Shown here: in pieces, positions 53,163-60,289 of the stretch
Layout: each line of letters begins with the position of its first letter
Numbering within the stretch: position 1 is the stretch's first letter
Source of the DNA: Saprospiraceae bacterium
GTDB taxonomy: Bacteria; Bacteroidota; Bacteroidia; Chitinophagales; Saprospiraceae
NCBI GenBank assembly: GCA_028279185.1
Contig: JANQSS010000056.1
Location: forward strand, 1-60,289
DNA length: 60,289 nucleotides
Reading direction: 5' to 3'
Notes under the pieces: generated by a model
Databases searched by the model: none
Seen by the model: the letters and a program-made list of their open reading frames with translations, nothing else
Told to the model about the DNA's origin: nothing
Position numbers and translations under genes: made by a program

Positions 53163-54323
53163 TTAGTTGACAAAGTACATGTCGATAGCCCCTTTCCCTT
53201 TTGCTTCTAACTTGCCGCGATACGTACAGGAATATTTAGACTTTACCTTGTCGAAAGTTTGTTGTGAGATATTAATCCGACCCGCTTCACTTAAACTCTC
53301 CAATCTACTGGCAACATTGACCGTATTTCCCCATAAGTCATATGAGAATTTATGATTGCCCACAACTCCAGCCACCACAGGCCCCGAATGAATTCCGATT
53401 CGCATTTTCCAATAAAGAGGTGCCAGGTTGTTTCGTTGTTCAATAAATCCCATCATAAGACGCGCCGCTTCAATACAACGCATCGCATGATTATCTACAG
53501 GATCGGGCACTCCGCAAACAGCCATGTACGAGTCACCGATTGTCTTTATTTTTTCTATACCTAGATCAAGGGTGATGTCATCGAACTTGTAAAATATTTC
53601 ATTTAACTCTTCAACCAACTTCGTCGCAGAAATTTGACTCGCTATCTCAGTGAATTCTTTAAAATCTGTGAATAAGACAGAAACGTTTTCATGTCGCAAT
53701 GGAATATTTTTGCCTGTATCGAGCAACTCATGTGCAATTTTTTTAGGTAAAATGTTGTATAACAATTGCTCAGCTCTATCTTTCTGTTCCTGAACTTGAC
53801 GGGTTCGCTGACTCAATTCTTCGGTTCGTTGAAGGACGAGTTTTTTTAACTTGTTATTTTTTGCTTTCAATGCATCAATTGGGTATGCTTCGCCCAAATC
53901 TTGATCGGTGGATGGGAATGAACAATGAATATGAATGGCCAACCATCGGTCAGATTCACACACAAAAATTTGGCTAATTCGCATGTGAAAGAGTATTAAA
54001 TCCTCACCATCACTTTCAATTTCTACATTCGCCTCTGCTTCTACGAATGCTGATGTATCTGAAATTGTTTTTGCATTGACATTTAAGAAACGCAAACTAA
54101 AACCGGTCCGCATTTCATTAAAATCGTCTGTGAAGTTTTGTATTACCTGATCAAAAGTCCAGCCAGCTTCATGTTCGCCTGATCCAATGGCGCTTACATC
54201 CGGATGAAAAAGTGGAATGAGATCGGTAATCGTATCAGCCCCTTTTTCACGCTCCGACCAGGTTTTCCAAAAATGTGTAAATGCATTTAGTACAGCTTGT
54301 TGTTGATCAGACATTGGCTTCAT
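53163..54323 (-). CDS. NTF2-like domain fused to a class III adenylate cyclase
   Basis: A 386-residue soluble protein. Residues of about 5-145 resemble a SnoaL/NTF2-like sensor domain (GAD-TITDLIPLFHPDVSAIG, FHMRISQIF), followed by a coiled coil (about 155-185) and a class III cyclase: VSVLFTDFKEFTEIA and KTIGDSYMAVCG carry the two metal Asp, FSYDLWGNTVNVASRLES the catalytic Asn-Arg pair. The Lys in IEKIKTIGD and Asp in DLWG point to ATP rather than GTP. No membrane segment or receptor; the NTF2 pocket may bind a small ligand. A later ATG (codon 4, 54314) is possible. Confidence 0.87.
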   Translation of the reverse strand: MKPMSDQQQAVLNAFTHFWKTWSEREKGADTITDLIPLFHPDVSAIGSGEHEAGWTFDQVIQNFTDDFNEMRTGFSLRFLNVNAKTISDTSAFVEAEANVEIESDGEDLILFHMRISQIFVCESDRWLAIHIHCSFPSTDQDLGEAYPIDALKAKNNKLKKLVLQRTEELSQRTRQVQEQKDRAEQLLYNILPKKIAHELLDTGKNIPLRHENVSVLFTDFKEFTEIASQISATKLVEELNEIFYKFDDITLDLGIEKIKTIGDSYMAVCGVPDPVDNHAMRCIEAARLMMGFIEQRNNLAPLYWKMRIGIHSGPVVAGVVGNHKFSYDLWGNTVNVASRLESLSEAGRINISQQTFDKVKSKYSCTYRGKLEAKGKGAIDMYFVN

Positions 54324-54374
54324 GGCTGGGATGAGGAAAGTAGATATTGTTGGCAGTGCAATATAAATATAAAT

Positions 54375-55871
54375 TCAGTTTTGTATTTGAATGAGCAAGA
54401 CTTCGTTGTGGAACCACAATTCTTCAAATTCATGTTTGATCAAAGCATTGCTATAGGAGGGAAAAGTTGATTTATAGATTAAATAATGACGTTTTGGCTT
54501 GATTGTATGTCTATGCTTCGGAGCGTGTCCATTTAATCTGCTCAAATAAAATGGCAGTTGATAGGGTAGTAGTGGCTGCCTGTAAAGTGAATCATTTTTA
54601 TTTGCAGCAAATGGGACAGCAAAAGATTCTTTCGGCATGATTATATCGATGGGCTCCCCATTGCTTTTTTCCACCAATGTTTGCGCAAGTTGTCGGTAAA
54701 CATGCTTGTCTGACCAGCTACCATTTGCGATGCGAGGTGCGGCAATAAATAAATACGCCAACCTCATGGCTAGAAGAATGAATATAGTTAGATATATGTA
54801 CCGTTTGTATTTGGGCCAAAACCCTTTGGCTAAAATTATTCCAGCGAATAGTATTGCAAGTATAGGCGCAATGGGGTAAAAATAACGATCACGCACGTCA
54901 ATGAATATCCAATAGATCCAGATATTTGATACAATATATAGAATGCTGAATGCTATTACATTATTATGCATCAATTCAGTTCTGACTTTTCGCTGCAACA
55001 GGAAAAAAGCCAATAATGACCAGGGCAAAGCGATTTTTAATAAAGATGATGGTGTTTCAATCACTTGATTCAAAATATCACCAATATCGATTCCAACTAT
55101 CTTGTCACTTGATTCAACAAAATTGTTCAAAAGTAGATGCTGAAGATTACCCGTCTTATGGTAAAAAAAGCAATAGACCAGGAGTATACTAATAGCGAAC
55201 AGAATAGCCAGTCCGTGTTTTGGATTTAACTGTTGCTTCAATGTACCTCTATAAGTAGACCAGGCGAGTAATGCGAATAAATGAAAGTGAACGGCAACAA
55301 TTCCTTTAGTCAAAATGGCAATAGCTAATGCACCATATGCCATTGCATATGCGCACGATTTTTTTTCAGGTGATTTACCAATTGTGAAAACACCGATTGC
55401 ATTGAGTAAAATAAAAAAAGAAAATGTAAAATCTAACTCTCCTGAGAAGATCGAACCATAAAGTAACAAATCCGCGAAGGATAGCAAGAGTAGGGGAGAA
55501 ATGCATGCCAATATTTCTTCTCCGATCCTGTGTAACCAAATGCATAAAACCAGTGCCATCATAGCATAGGTGAATATGCCAGGGAGTCGAACGGCGAATT
55601 CATTGTGTCCAAAAATCGATATGGCTAAAGCAATGGCCCAATTGTGGACTGGCGGTTTGTTGTAGTATTCCAATCCGTAAGCATGCGGTACTATATATTC
55701 TCCTGATTCGAGCATTTCAAGAGCAATCGTTGCTCTGCGCGGCTCTTCTCCGCTTAATTCAAGAAAGCCGAGTCTGATCGTCATCAAAAATGAAATTCCA
55801 ATGATAATTAGTATTGTGCGCCGTTGACTCAATGTCGATAGTGTACTTATATTTGCGGATTCCGATCTCAA
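54375..55871 (-). CDS. GT39/ArnT-like membrane glycosyltransferase
   Basis: A 498-residue membrane protein with ten or more helices. The first periplasmic loop ELSGEEPRRATIALEMLESG and HAYGLEYYNKPPVHNWAIAL are the usual GT39 sites (Asp/Glu plus KPP), so it probably transfers a sugar from a polyprenyl-phosphate donor. Only non-ATG starts are available (TTG at 55871 or the TTG 13 codons later); an ATG 30 codons in would cut the first helix. A TATTTTCG box at 55880-55887 lies only nine bases before the first TTG. Confidence 0.78.
   Translation of the reverse strand: MRSESANISTLSTLSQRRTILIIIGISFLMTIRLGFLELSGEEPRRATIALEMLESGEYIVPHAYGLEYYNKPPVHNWAIALAISIFGHNEFAVRLPGIFTYAMMALVLCIWLHRIGEEILACISPLLLLSFADLLLYGSIFSGELDFTFSFFILLNAIGVFTIGKSPEKKSCAYAMAYGALAIAILTKGIVAVHFHLFALLAWSTYRGTLKQQLNPKHGLAILFAISILLVYCFFYHKTGNLQHLLLNNFVESSDKIVGIDIGDILNQVIETPSSLLKIALPWSLLAFFLLQRKVRTELMHNNVIAFSILYIVSNIWIYWIFIDVRDRYFYPIAPILAILFAGIILAKGFWPKYKRYIYLTIFILLAMRLAYLFIAAPRIANGSWSDKHVYRQLAQTLVEKSNGEPIDIIMPKESFAVPFAANKNDSLYRQPLLPYQLPFYLSRLNGHAPKHRHTIKPKRHYLIYKSTFPSYSNALIKHEFEELWFHNEVLLIQIQN
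55824..55855 (+). promoter_or_regulatory. -33/-7 promoter of the PlsC gene, inside the GT39 gene
   Basis: TTG at 55824-55826, a 21-base spacer and TATATTTG at 55848-55855 form a full Bacteroidota-type promoter on the plus strand. It lies within the first codons of the divergent GT39 gene, and would give plsC (ATG 55934) a leader of about 73 bases. Confidence 0.6.
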
Positions 55872-55933
55872 CTTCAGAGCGAAAATAGGTATCGAAGTTC
55901 AACCTGCGAAGGGATCGTGCGAAAAATCTATGC

Positions 55934-56677
55934 ATGCAAAAATTTTGGTCAATCATAACATTTCCACTATCTGTTTTATATTGGATGACATTCTTCCTTA
56001 TTTTGATTGTCTTTCATGGATTTCAATGGATAGCCTTTAATATTTTTGGTTATACGAGCCACAAGAAGGTTGTGGACGTTATGAATTTTTTTATTATTAA
56101 AGCAATGTACATTGCTGGTGTACGCTATAGGCTTAATGGTAACCCACAACGTATTCCCATCGGACCAAATATTATTATTTCCAATCATCAAAGTATGTTT
56201 GATATTCCACCATTAATATGGTACTTGAAAAGGCTGCATCCAAAATTTATTGCCAAAAAAGAACTAGGAAAAGGTGTTCCTGGAATTTCATATAATTTAC
56301 GGCATGGTGGTAGTGTGCTCATAGACAGAAGTAATCGTGCCTCGGCGATGAAAGGTATTATTTCAATTGGAAATTATATCGCGGAGAATGATCGCGCAGT
56401 GGTTATTTTTCCGGAAGGTACACGCTCAAAAGACGGTGTTCCAAAGAATTGGAAAAAGGGTGGGTTAATGACATTATTTCAGACCGTGCCAAATGCGACC
56501 GTTATTCCGGTAACGATTAATGGGAGTTGGAAGATATTGAAAAACGGTGGTTGGCCTATCCCTTTTGGCACAACTATAGATCTCACGATTCACGAACCAA
56601 TGACTGTCCTGGGCCAGGATGCTGGGGAGTTTATTTCGAGGATTGAAGCCATTGTAAATGCGGGTGTTGTACAGTGA
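55934..56677 (+). CDS. plsC: 1-acyl-sn-glycerol-3-phosphate acyltransferase
   Basis: Adds a second acyl chain to lysophosphatidic acid, making phosphatidic acid at the inner membrane. 247 residues with a membrane helix at about 10-35. Catalytic block 1 is NHQSMFDIPPLIW with the standard H(X4)D, and block 3 is VVIFPEGTRSKDGVPK. Unlike the longer acyltransferase at 18749 this has the ordinary PlsC length and motifs. Convergent with the sensor kinase gene. Confidence 0.92.
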   Translation: MQKFWSIITFPLSVLYWMTFFLILIVFHGFQWIAFNIFGYTSHKKVVDVMNFFIIKAMYIAGVRYRLNGNPQRIPIGPNIIISNHQSMFDIPPLIWYLKRLHPKFIAKKELGKGVPGISYNLRHGGSVLIDRSNRASAMKGIISIGNYIAENDRAVVIFPEGTRSKDGVPKNWKKGGLMTLFQTVPNATVIPVTINGSWKILKNGGWPIPFGTTIDLTIHEPMTVLGQDAGEFISRIEAIVNAGVVQ

Positions 56678-56706
56678 CAGATTGTTGAATCTATTCTGCG
56701 CTTCGA

Positions 56707-59700
56707 CTACAATATAACATGCTTTTCTTCTTTGAAGTTGTCTTCCATGCGCATGAGCGGAATTTCGATAAAAAAAGTAGTTCCCACCTGTTCATTGGTT
56801 TCAAAATAAATTTTACCATTGAATGATTCGACTATGTTAGCACAGATGGCTAATCCTAATCCAGTTCCGGAATTTTTTGAAGTAAAATTAGGTTGAAAAA
56901 CTTTGTCGCGAATTTCGGCCGGGATGCCTACACCGTTGTCCTTTACTTTAATCACTGCGTTCTCCATCTCCTTGTAAACGTGAATATCAATTATTCCTCG
57001 ACGATAATTCGGAATAGCTTGGGTCGCATTTTTTAATAAGTTTATAAGTACGCGAGTCATATAGTGGTGATCACCAAAAACGTATATTTCGTCTATAGGA
57101 ATGTAAAGATTTATGTCCATATCCTCACGCTTACGAAAAAGGTCATGTACAGATGATGCAACATCATTGAGGACTACCTTTTTGTTTTTTGGTTTTGGCA
57201 TTTTAGCGAAATGTGAAAACTCCGAAGCGATACTTGATAGATTATCAATTTGTTCCAGGAGCGTTTTACTCACCCGGTCAATTAGTTCTTGAGCTCCTGA
57301 AGGATTTTTCTTGATGGCATGTTGCAAGTGCTGCAAACTTAATTTCATAGGAGTTAAGGGATTTTTTATTTCATGTGCAACTTGTTTTGCCATTTCGCGC
57401 CAGGCCAATTCACGTTCAGTCATCGTCAATGTATTCACGCTTTCTTCAATTTTTGTTATCATGCGATTGTAGTCAGCTATAAGCTGCCCCAACTCGTCAT
57501 TCGAATCCCAGTCAATGGGTTCATTGCTTCTTCCAATTTTAACGGATGAAAATTTTTCACGCAGCTTTAGTAACGGACGCGTGATTGAATCAGAAAATGT
57601 TAGGGCAATCGAAGAGGCAACAACAAATAAAAATATGTATAGATTGAGTAATGTGCCCAGCAGATTGTTCACAAGGTAATTGTCTCCCGCTCGCACATTC
57701 TGCTGCATGACACCCACAATCAGATCTTGGCCCTCGATTCGTGATCGTCGAAATAATCCGGACCAATTCGGAAGGGACGAATGATGAACCTCATCTAATG
57801 CCCTGTCGTCCAAAACCAATGTATGTGGTGGTCTGTAAAAAATACAATCAGGCGTTGATGACAGACGTTTTCCGGATGTATTGTATATGGCAAACTGAAG
57901 CGGGAATTCGGTAGTACGAGTAGGTGAATTGATTGTACGTGATAAGGATAAATTTTGATTTTCGAAGAATTCTAAACCAATACGCAACGCCTCACGCGAT
58001 ATTGTATTATCTTGATTTTTAAAATCTCGTAAATAAAATGATGTAACAGCAAAAACGGTTGCAAAGGATAAAATGAGCATGCCAAATATAACATATTGTA
58101 TACGTCGGCGAATGCTTTGCCCATGAACGAACTTCACATTCCAATGAGCAGGTATAAAATGAAATAAAATATTAATCAGAAAAATACCTAAAACGATTAT
58201 TGTTAAAGAAGTGAACAGAAAAGAAAATAAAGAAATAAACTGTATAAGTCGATCCTGATTGGTTGATGTTGAAATGATAATACCAGGTGAATGCCGATAG
58301 TACGAAATTCGTCTGGCTTGAACATTTTGTAAACGAAGTTTGCCCAGTTCCGGAATGACTTCATCGGAGATTGTAGTTTGTATTGTACCTCCAACTTGAT
58401 GTCGGATTCTACCGCTTTCATGGATTGACCATTGATATCCTTCTGGGTTTTCGATGTTTACCGCCGATTGAAATCCCCCGGAAACATATGCATTTGCAAC
58501 TTCCTTGGAGAATTTGGCTGCTTTTTGTCGATAGGCGATCGTGTTGTGCGCATAAATTAGTGCTGTTGTTCCTGAAGCAATGGTGACAAGCCATAGGACT
58601 AACCAACTAATAGACTTTTGTTTTGATTCAACAAAAAGATCCATCAGAATTAATATAGATAAAACGAAAATATAAAAGCCAAACGCCGATATATGTAATG
58701 AAAATGTAATGAAGATGAAGAAGGTAAGAAGAATTGCGATAAAAAAGGCTAGAAGCCTTTGGCCTAATCTTGCCCCAGTTTTTGAAAGAATTTTAATCAA
58801 CAAGTAACTCAAGAAGAAAAGAGAGCAAATGAAAAGTAAAATACTAACAATAAATACGTGCGTATTCCAATCTAAAATGTATATTTTATCAAATTGAAAT
58901 GAAATAGACGAATGAATAACTATACGCTTGACAACATATACAAAGGAGATGATACTCATCATTACAAGCAAGTATCCAGATATCAAAAGTGACCACCGAC
59001 GAATAAGTGTGTAGTTTTTGATCGGGCGGCCGTCGAACGACTTAAACAAAAATATGCTAATTGTAAAAAATAGCAACATGTTGATAAATAACTCACCTAA
59101 AGAAGGACTCAAAATAGAAGAGCCCAAATGATGTTGAAATATTTCATGATGCGTAAAAAAATTTGAAATACCGGGTATGTTAAAAGAGAGCCTTATCGCT
59201 GATAGTAAGAGTATCACGATTAACGACCCAGCCCATACACCAAAATAATTGAGTAGTTGATCAGAGACTTTTAATGTGCTGATGAACAGGGCGGCGATTA
59301 AAGCGAAAAGAAAAATTATCGATCGATTGCCAGGTGGTTTTTGTTTGTTAACATTTTGTAGCCGCCATCCATTCTTATGATTGGAATCAAGTAAAACGTC
59401 ATAGTGGGTATAGCTAAAATCATCGGACAACAAGGTAGAGCCAAAGTACAATTCGGCGTTTAGGTCGCTTAAAGAAAGGGGGATTAGTGCCAGGGCATTG
59501 TTATGTCGATACACCAGATAGATGTCTTCATCTTGCTCATATGTCCGTAAACTTGAAAAAGCCTGCGCATCTATGGACATTGCTGCATCGTTCCACACTA
59601 GCTCTTTTGTTATAGAATCTGAAACGAATACTGGAAAATTGAGATTGGTATAACAGTCGATGGTTTGGCAGGATGAGAACCGGCGTTTCTGTTCATCAAT

Positions 59701-59880
59701 GTATTGTTCAAATTGTGAATGAAATGACGCTTCGAACGTTTCATCACGCTGCGTGCACGATATCAAACAAGTAAAAATCGCACTTAGATAAATGATGATT
59801 CGTATTCCTCTGCTTCCGAAACATAGTCCACTGCTTTGATTTGAAGATTTATTCTTACTGTTAGTTATCAACCAATTCAT
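56707..59880 (-). CDS. Large NtrY-like membrane sensor histidine kinase
   Basis: A 1057-residue sensor. The first part has an unusual feature: residues 26-42 are hydrophobic and end LISC, a lipobox with Cys42. Then come an extracytoplasmic region, six or more membrane helices (about 200-470), a second periplasmic domain, another helix pair, HAMP (TRPLLKLREKFSSV) and the kinase core: VAHEIKNPLTPMKLSL (phosphorylated His), INLLKNATQAI, VKDNGVGIPAEI and NSGTGLGLAICAN. The N-terminal architecture resembles NtrY-type kinases. No response regulator is adjacent within the window. The -7 box TATTTTTG (59887-59894) lies seven bases before the ATG. Confidence 0.87.
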   Translation of the reverse strand: MNWLITNSKNKSSNQSSGLCFGSRGIRIIIYLSAIFTCLISCTQRDETFEASFHSQFEQYIDEQKRRFSSCQTIDCYTNLNFPVFVSDSITKELVWNDAAMSIDAQAFSSLRTYEQDEDIYLVYRHNNALALIPLSLSDLNAELYFGSTLLSDDFSYTHYDVLLDSNHKNGWRLQNVNKQKPPGNRSIIFLFALIAALFISTLKVSDQLLNYFGVWAGSLIVILLLSAIRLSFNIPGISNFFTHHEIFQHHLGSSILSPSLGELFINMLLFFTISIFLFKSFDGRPIKNYTLIRRWSLLISGYLLVMMSIISFVYVVKRIVIHSSISFQFDKIYILDWNTHVFIVSILLFICSLFFLSYLLIKILSKTGARLGQRLLAFFIAILLTFFIFITFSLHISAFGFYIFVLSILILMDLFVESKQKSISWLVLWLVTIASGTTALIYAHNTIAYRQKAAKFSKEVANAYVSGGFQSAVNIENPEGYQWSIHESGRIRHQVGGTIQTTISDEVIPELGKLRLQNVQARRISYYRHSPGIIISTSTNQDRLIQFISLFSFLFTSLTIIVLGIFLINILFHFIPAHWNVKFVHGQSIRRRIQYVIFGMLILSFATVFAVTSFYLRDFKNQDNTISREALRIGLEFFENQNLSLSRTINSPTRTTEFPLQFAIYNTSGKRLSSTPDCIFYRPPHTLVLDDRALDEVHHSSLPNWSGLFRRSRIEGQDLIVGVMQQNVRAGDNYLVNNLLGTLLNLYIFLFVVASSIALTFSDSITRPLLKLREKFSSVKIGRSNEPIDWDSNDELGQLIADYNRMITKIEESVNTLTMTERELAWREMAKQVAHEIKNPLTPMKLSLQHLQHAIKKNPSGAQELIDRVSKTLLEQIDNLSSIASEFSHFAKMPKPKNKKVVLNDVASSVHDLFRKREDMDINLYIPIDEIYVFGDHHYMTRVLINLLKNATQAIPNYRRGIIDIHVYKEMENAVIKVKDNGVGIPAEIRDKVFQPNFTSKNSGTGLGLAICANIVESFNGKIYFETNEQVGTTFFIEIPLMRMEDNFKEEKHVIL

Positions 59881-59886
59881 CCATTA

Positions 59887-59894
59887 CAAAAATA
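59887..59894 (-). promoter_or_regulatory. -7 promoter box of the sensor kinase gene
   Basis: On the minus strand TATTTTTG is an exact TAnnTTTG match. It ends just six bases before the ATG at 59880, so the transcript would be nearly leaderless, or the true start lies further in. Confidence 0.45.
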
Positions 59895-60063
59895 GTTAAT
59901 ATATTATATCTTGAGTTTGTGTGCGTCATGGTTGATGTTGTTCGAGGTAAGAGAATAAGCACCCTAGGACCTTATAATGTTTCAGGGCCGCCAGAATGAG
60001 AGCCATCAAAATTGCTGTAGGAATTATGAAAGTCGTTACATCACGCGGATTATCTTTACGATG

Positions 60064-60289
60064 GCATTGATGATTTCGTCGCATCAAATTTGACCGACAA
60101 GGTTGATTGATGAGGAAAGTCCGGACAGCGCAGCACACCGTACCGTGTAATCAACGGGGGTTCGAATAGAATCACAGACAGTGTCACAGAAAAAATACCG
60201 CCCATATGTGGGTAAGGGTGAAAACGTGCGGTAAGAGCGCACGCAGATCAAAAGTAATTTTGACCTTGGACAAACCTTACGGGCTGAAA
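60064..60289 (+). ncRNA. rnpB: RNase P RNA, 5' part, cut by window
   Basis: The catalytic RNA of RNase P that matures tRNA 5' ends. The conserved CR-I block GATGAGGAAAGTCCGGAC lies at 60109-60126. ACAGAAAAAATACCGCCC near 60185 and GTAAGGGTGAAAACGTGCGG near 60210 are the usual downstream conserved segments, followed by GTAAGAGCGCACGC. This is a bacterial type A pattern. A weak promoter (TATCTTTA, 60051-60058) sits just before the proposed 5' end; that end is approximate. The 3' half is outside the window. Confidence 0.92.

Noticed and set aside
1-60289. CRISPR arrays, insertion sequences, prophage or tRNA genes
   Set aside because: I found no repeat-spacer pattern, transposase, phage structural gene or tRNA cloverleaf; the only RNA gene seen is rnpB at the right edge.

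Overview
The window is a contiguous chromosomal segment of a member of the phylum Bacteroidota, most likely a free-living Saprospiria/Chitinophagia-like organism (the class is inferred). Pointers are a TonB-dependent receptor with a DUF5689 lipoprotein, a DUF3822-rsmD pair, TlpA-like and YfhO proteins, a tyrosine ammonia-lyase/aryl-polyene locus, almost no Shine-Dalgarno sequences, and many copies of the Bacteroidota -7 promoter box TAnnTTTG a short distance upstream of genes. No CRISPR array, insertion sequence, prophage or tRNA gene was recognised.

Layout. 1-23.3 kb is mainly housekeeping: metK (cut by the window edge), an FAH-family hydrolase, ridA-trpS, an LptF/G permease with a TlpA-like thioredoxin protein, the argS-glnS-pyrR-pyrB operon, DUF3822-rsmD, a pilin-like small protein, tsaD, a four-gene operon (acyltransferase, isoaspartyl peptidase, GNAT, YfhO), miaA-GNAT, and a C45-type hydrolase.

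23.4-42.0 kb is the most distinctive region: an aryl-polyene/flexirubin-type biosynthetic locus. It starts with a tyrosine ammonia-lyase (4-coumarate starter), then FabG, an LpxL-like acyltransferase, and a tightly overlapping run: hotdog dehydratase, thioesterase, ketosynthase, truncated KS-like protein, ACP, ketosynthase, KS-like chain-length-factor candidate, polysaccharide deacetylase, lipoprotein, second hotdog dehydratase and a GT2-DUF2062 fusion. An Omp85-like barrel lies on the opposite strand. After 600 bp without genes comes a second run: ACP, HxxxD condensation/WS-DGAT-like acyltransferase, FAD oxidoreductase, aryl-CoA ligase and LolA, closed by a strong bidirectional terminator. 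The inferred scheme is: TAL makes coumarate, the ligase activates it, the ACPs carry it, KS/CLF-KR-DH cycles build a conjugated aryl polyene, the acyltransferase proteins transfer it, and LolA, the lipoprotein and perhaps the barrel help place the pigment in the outer membrane. The two dehydratases have complementary losses of the FabZ catalytic His and Glu, which suggests an obligate heterodimer.

42-60.3 kb holds the DUF5689/TonB receptor/endonuclease-phosphatase group, a hipBA toxin-antitoxin pair followed by a Pif1/RecD-like helicase, an unannotated 42-residue membrane protein with miaE and an SDR, an NTF2-like/adenylate cyclase fusion, a GT39 glycosyltransferase, a PlsC-like acyltransferase, a very large NtrY-like sensor kinase, and the 5' part of the RNase P RNA gene at the right edge.
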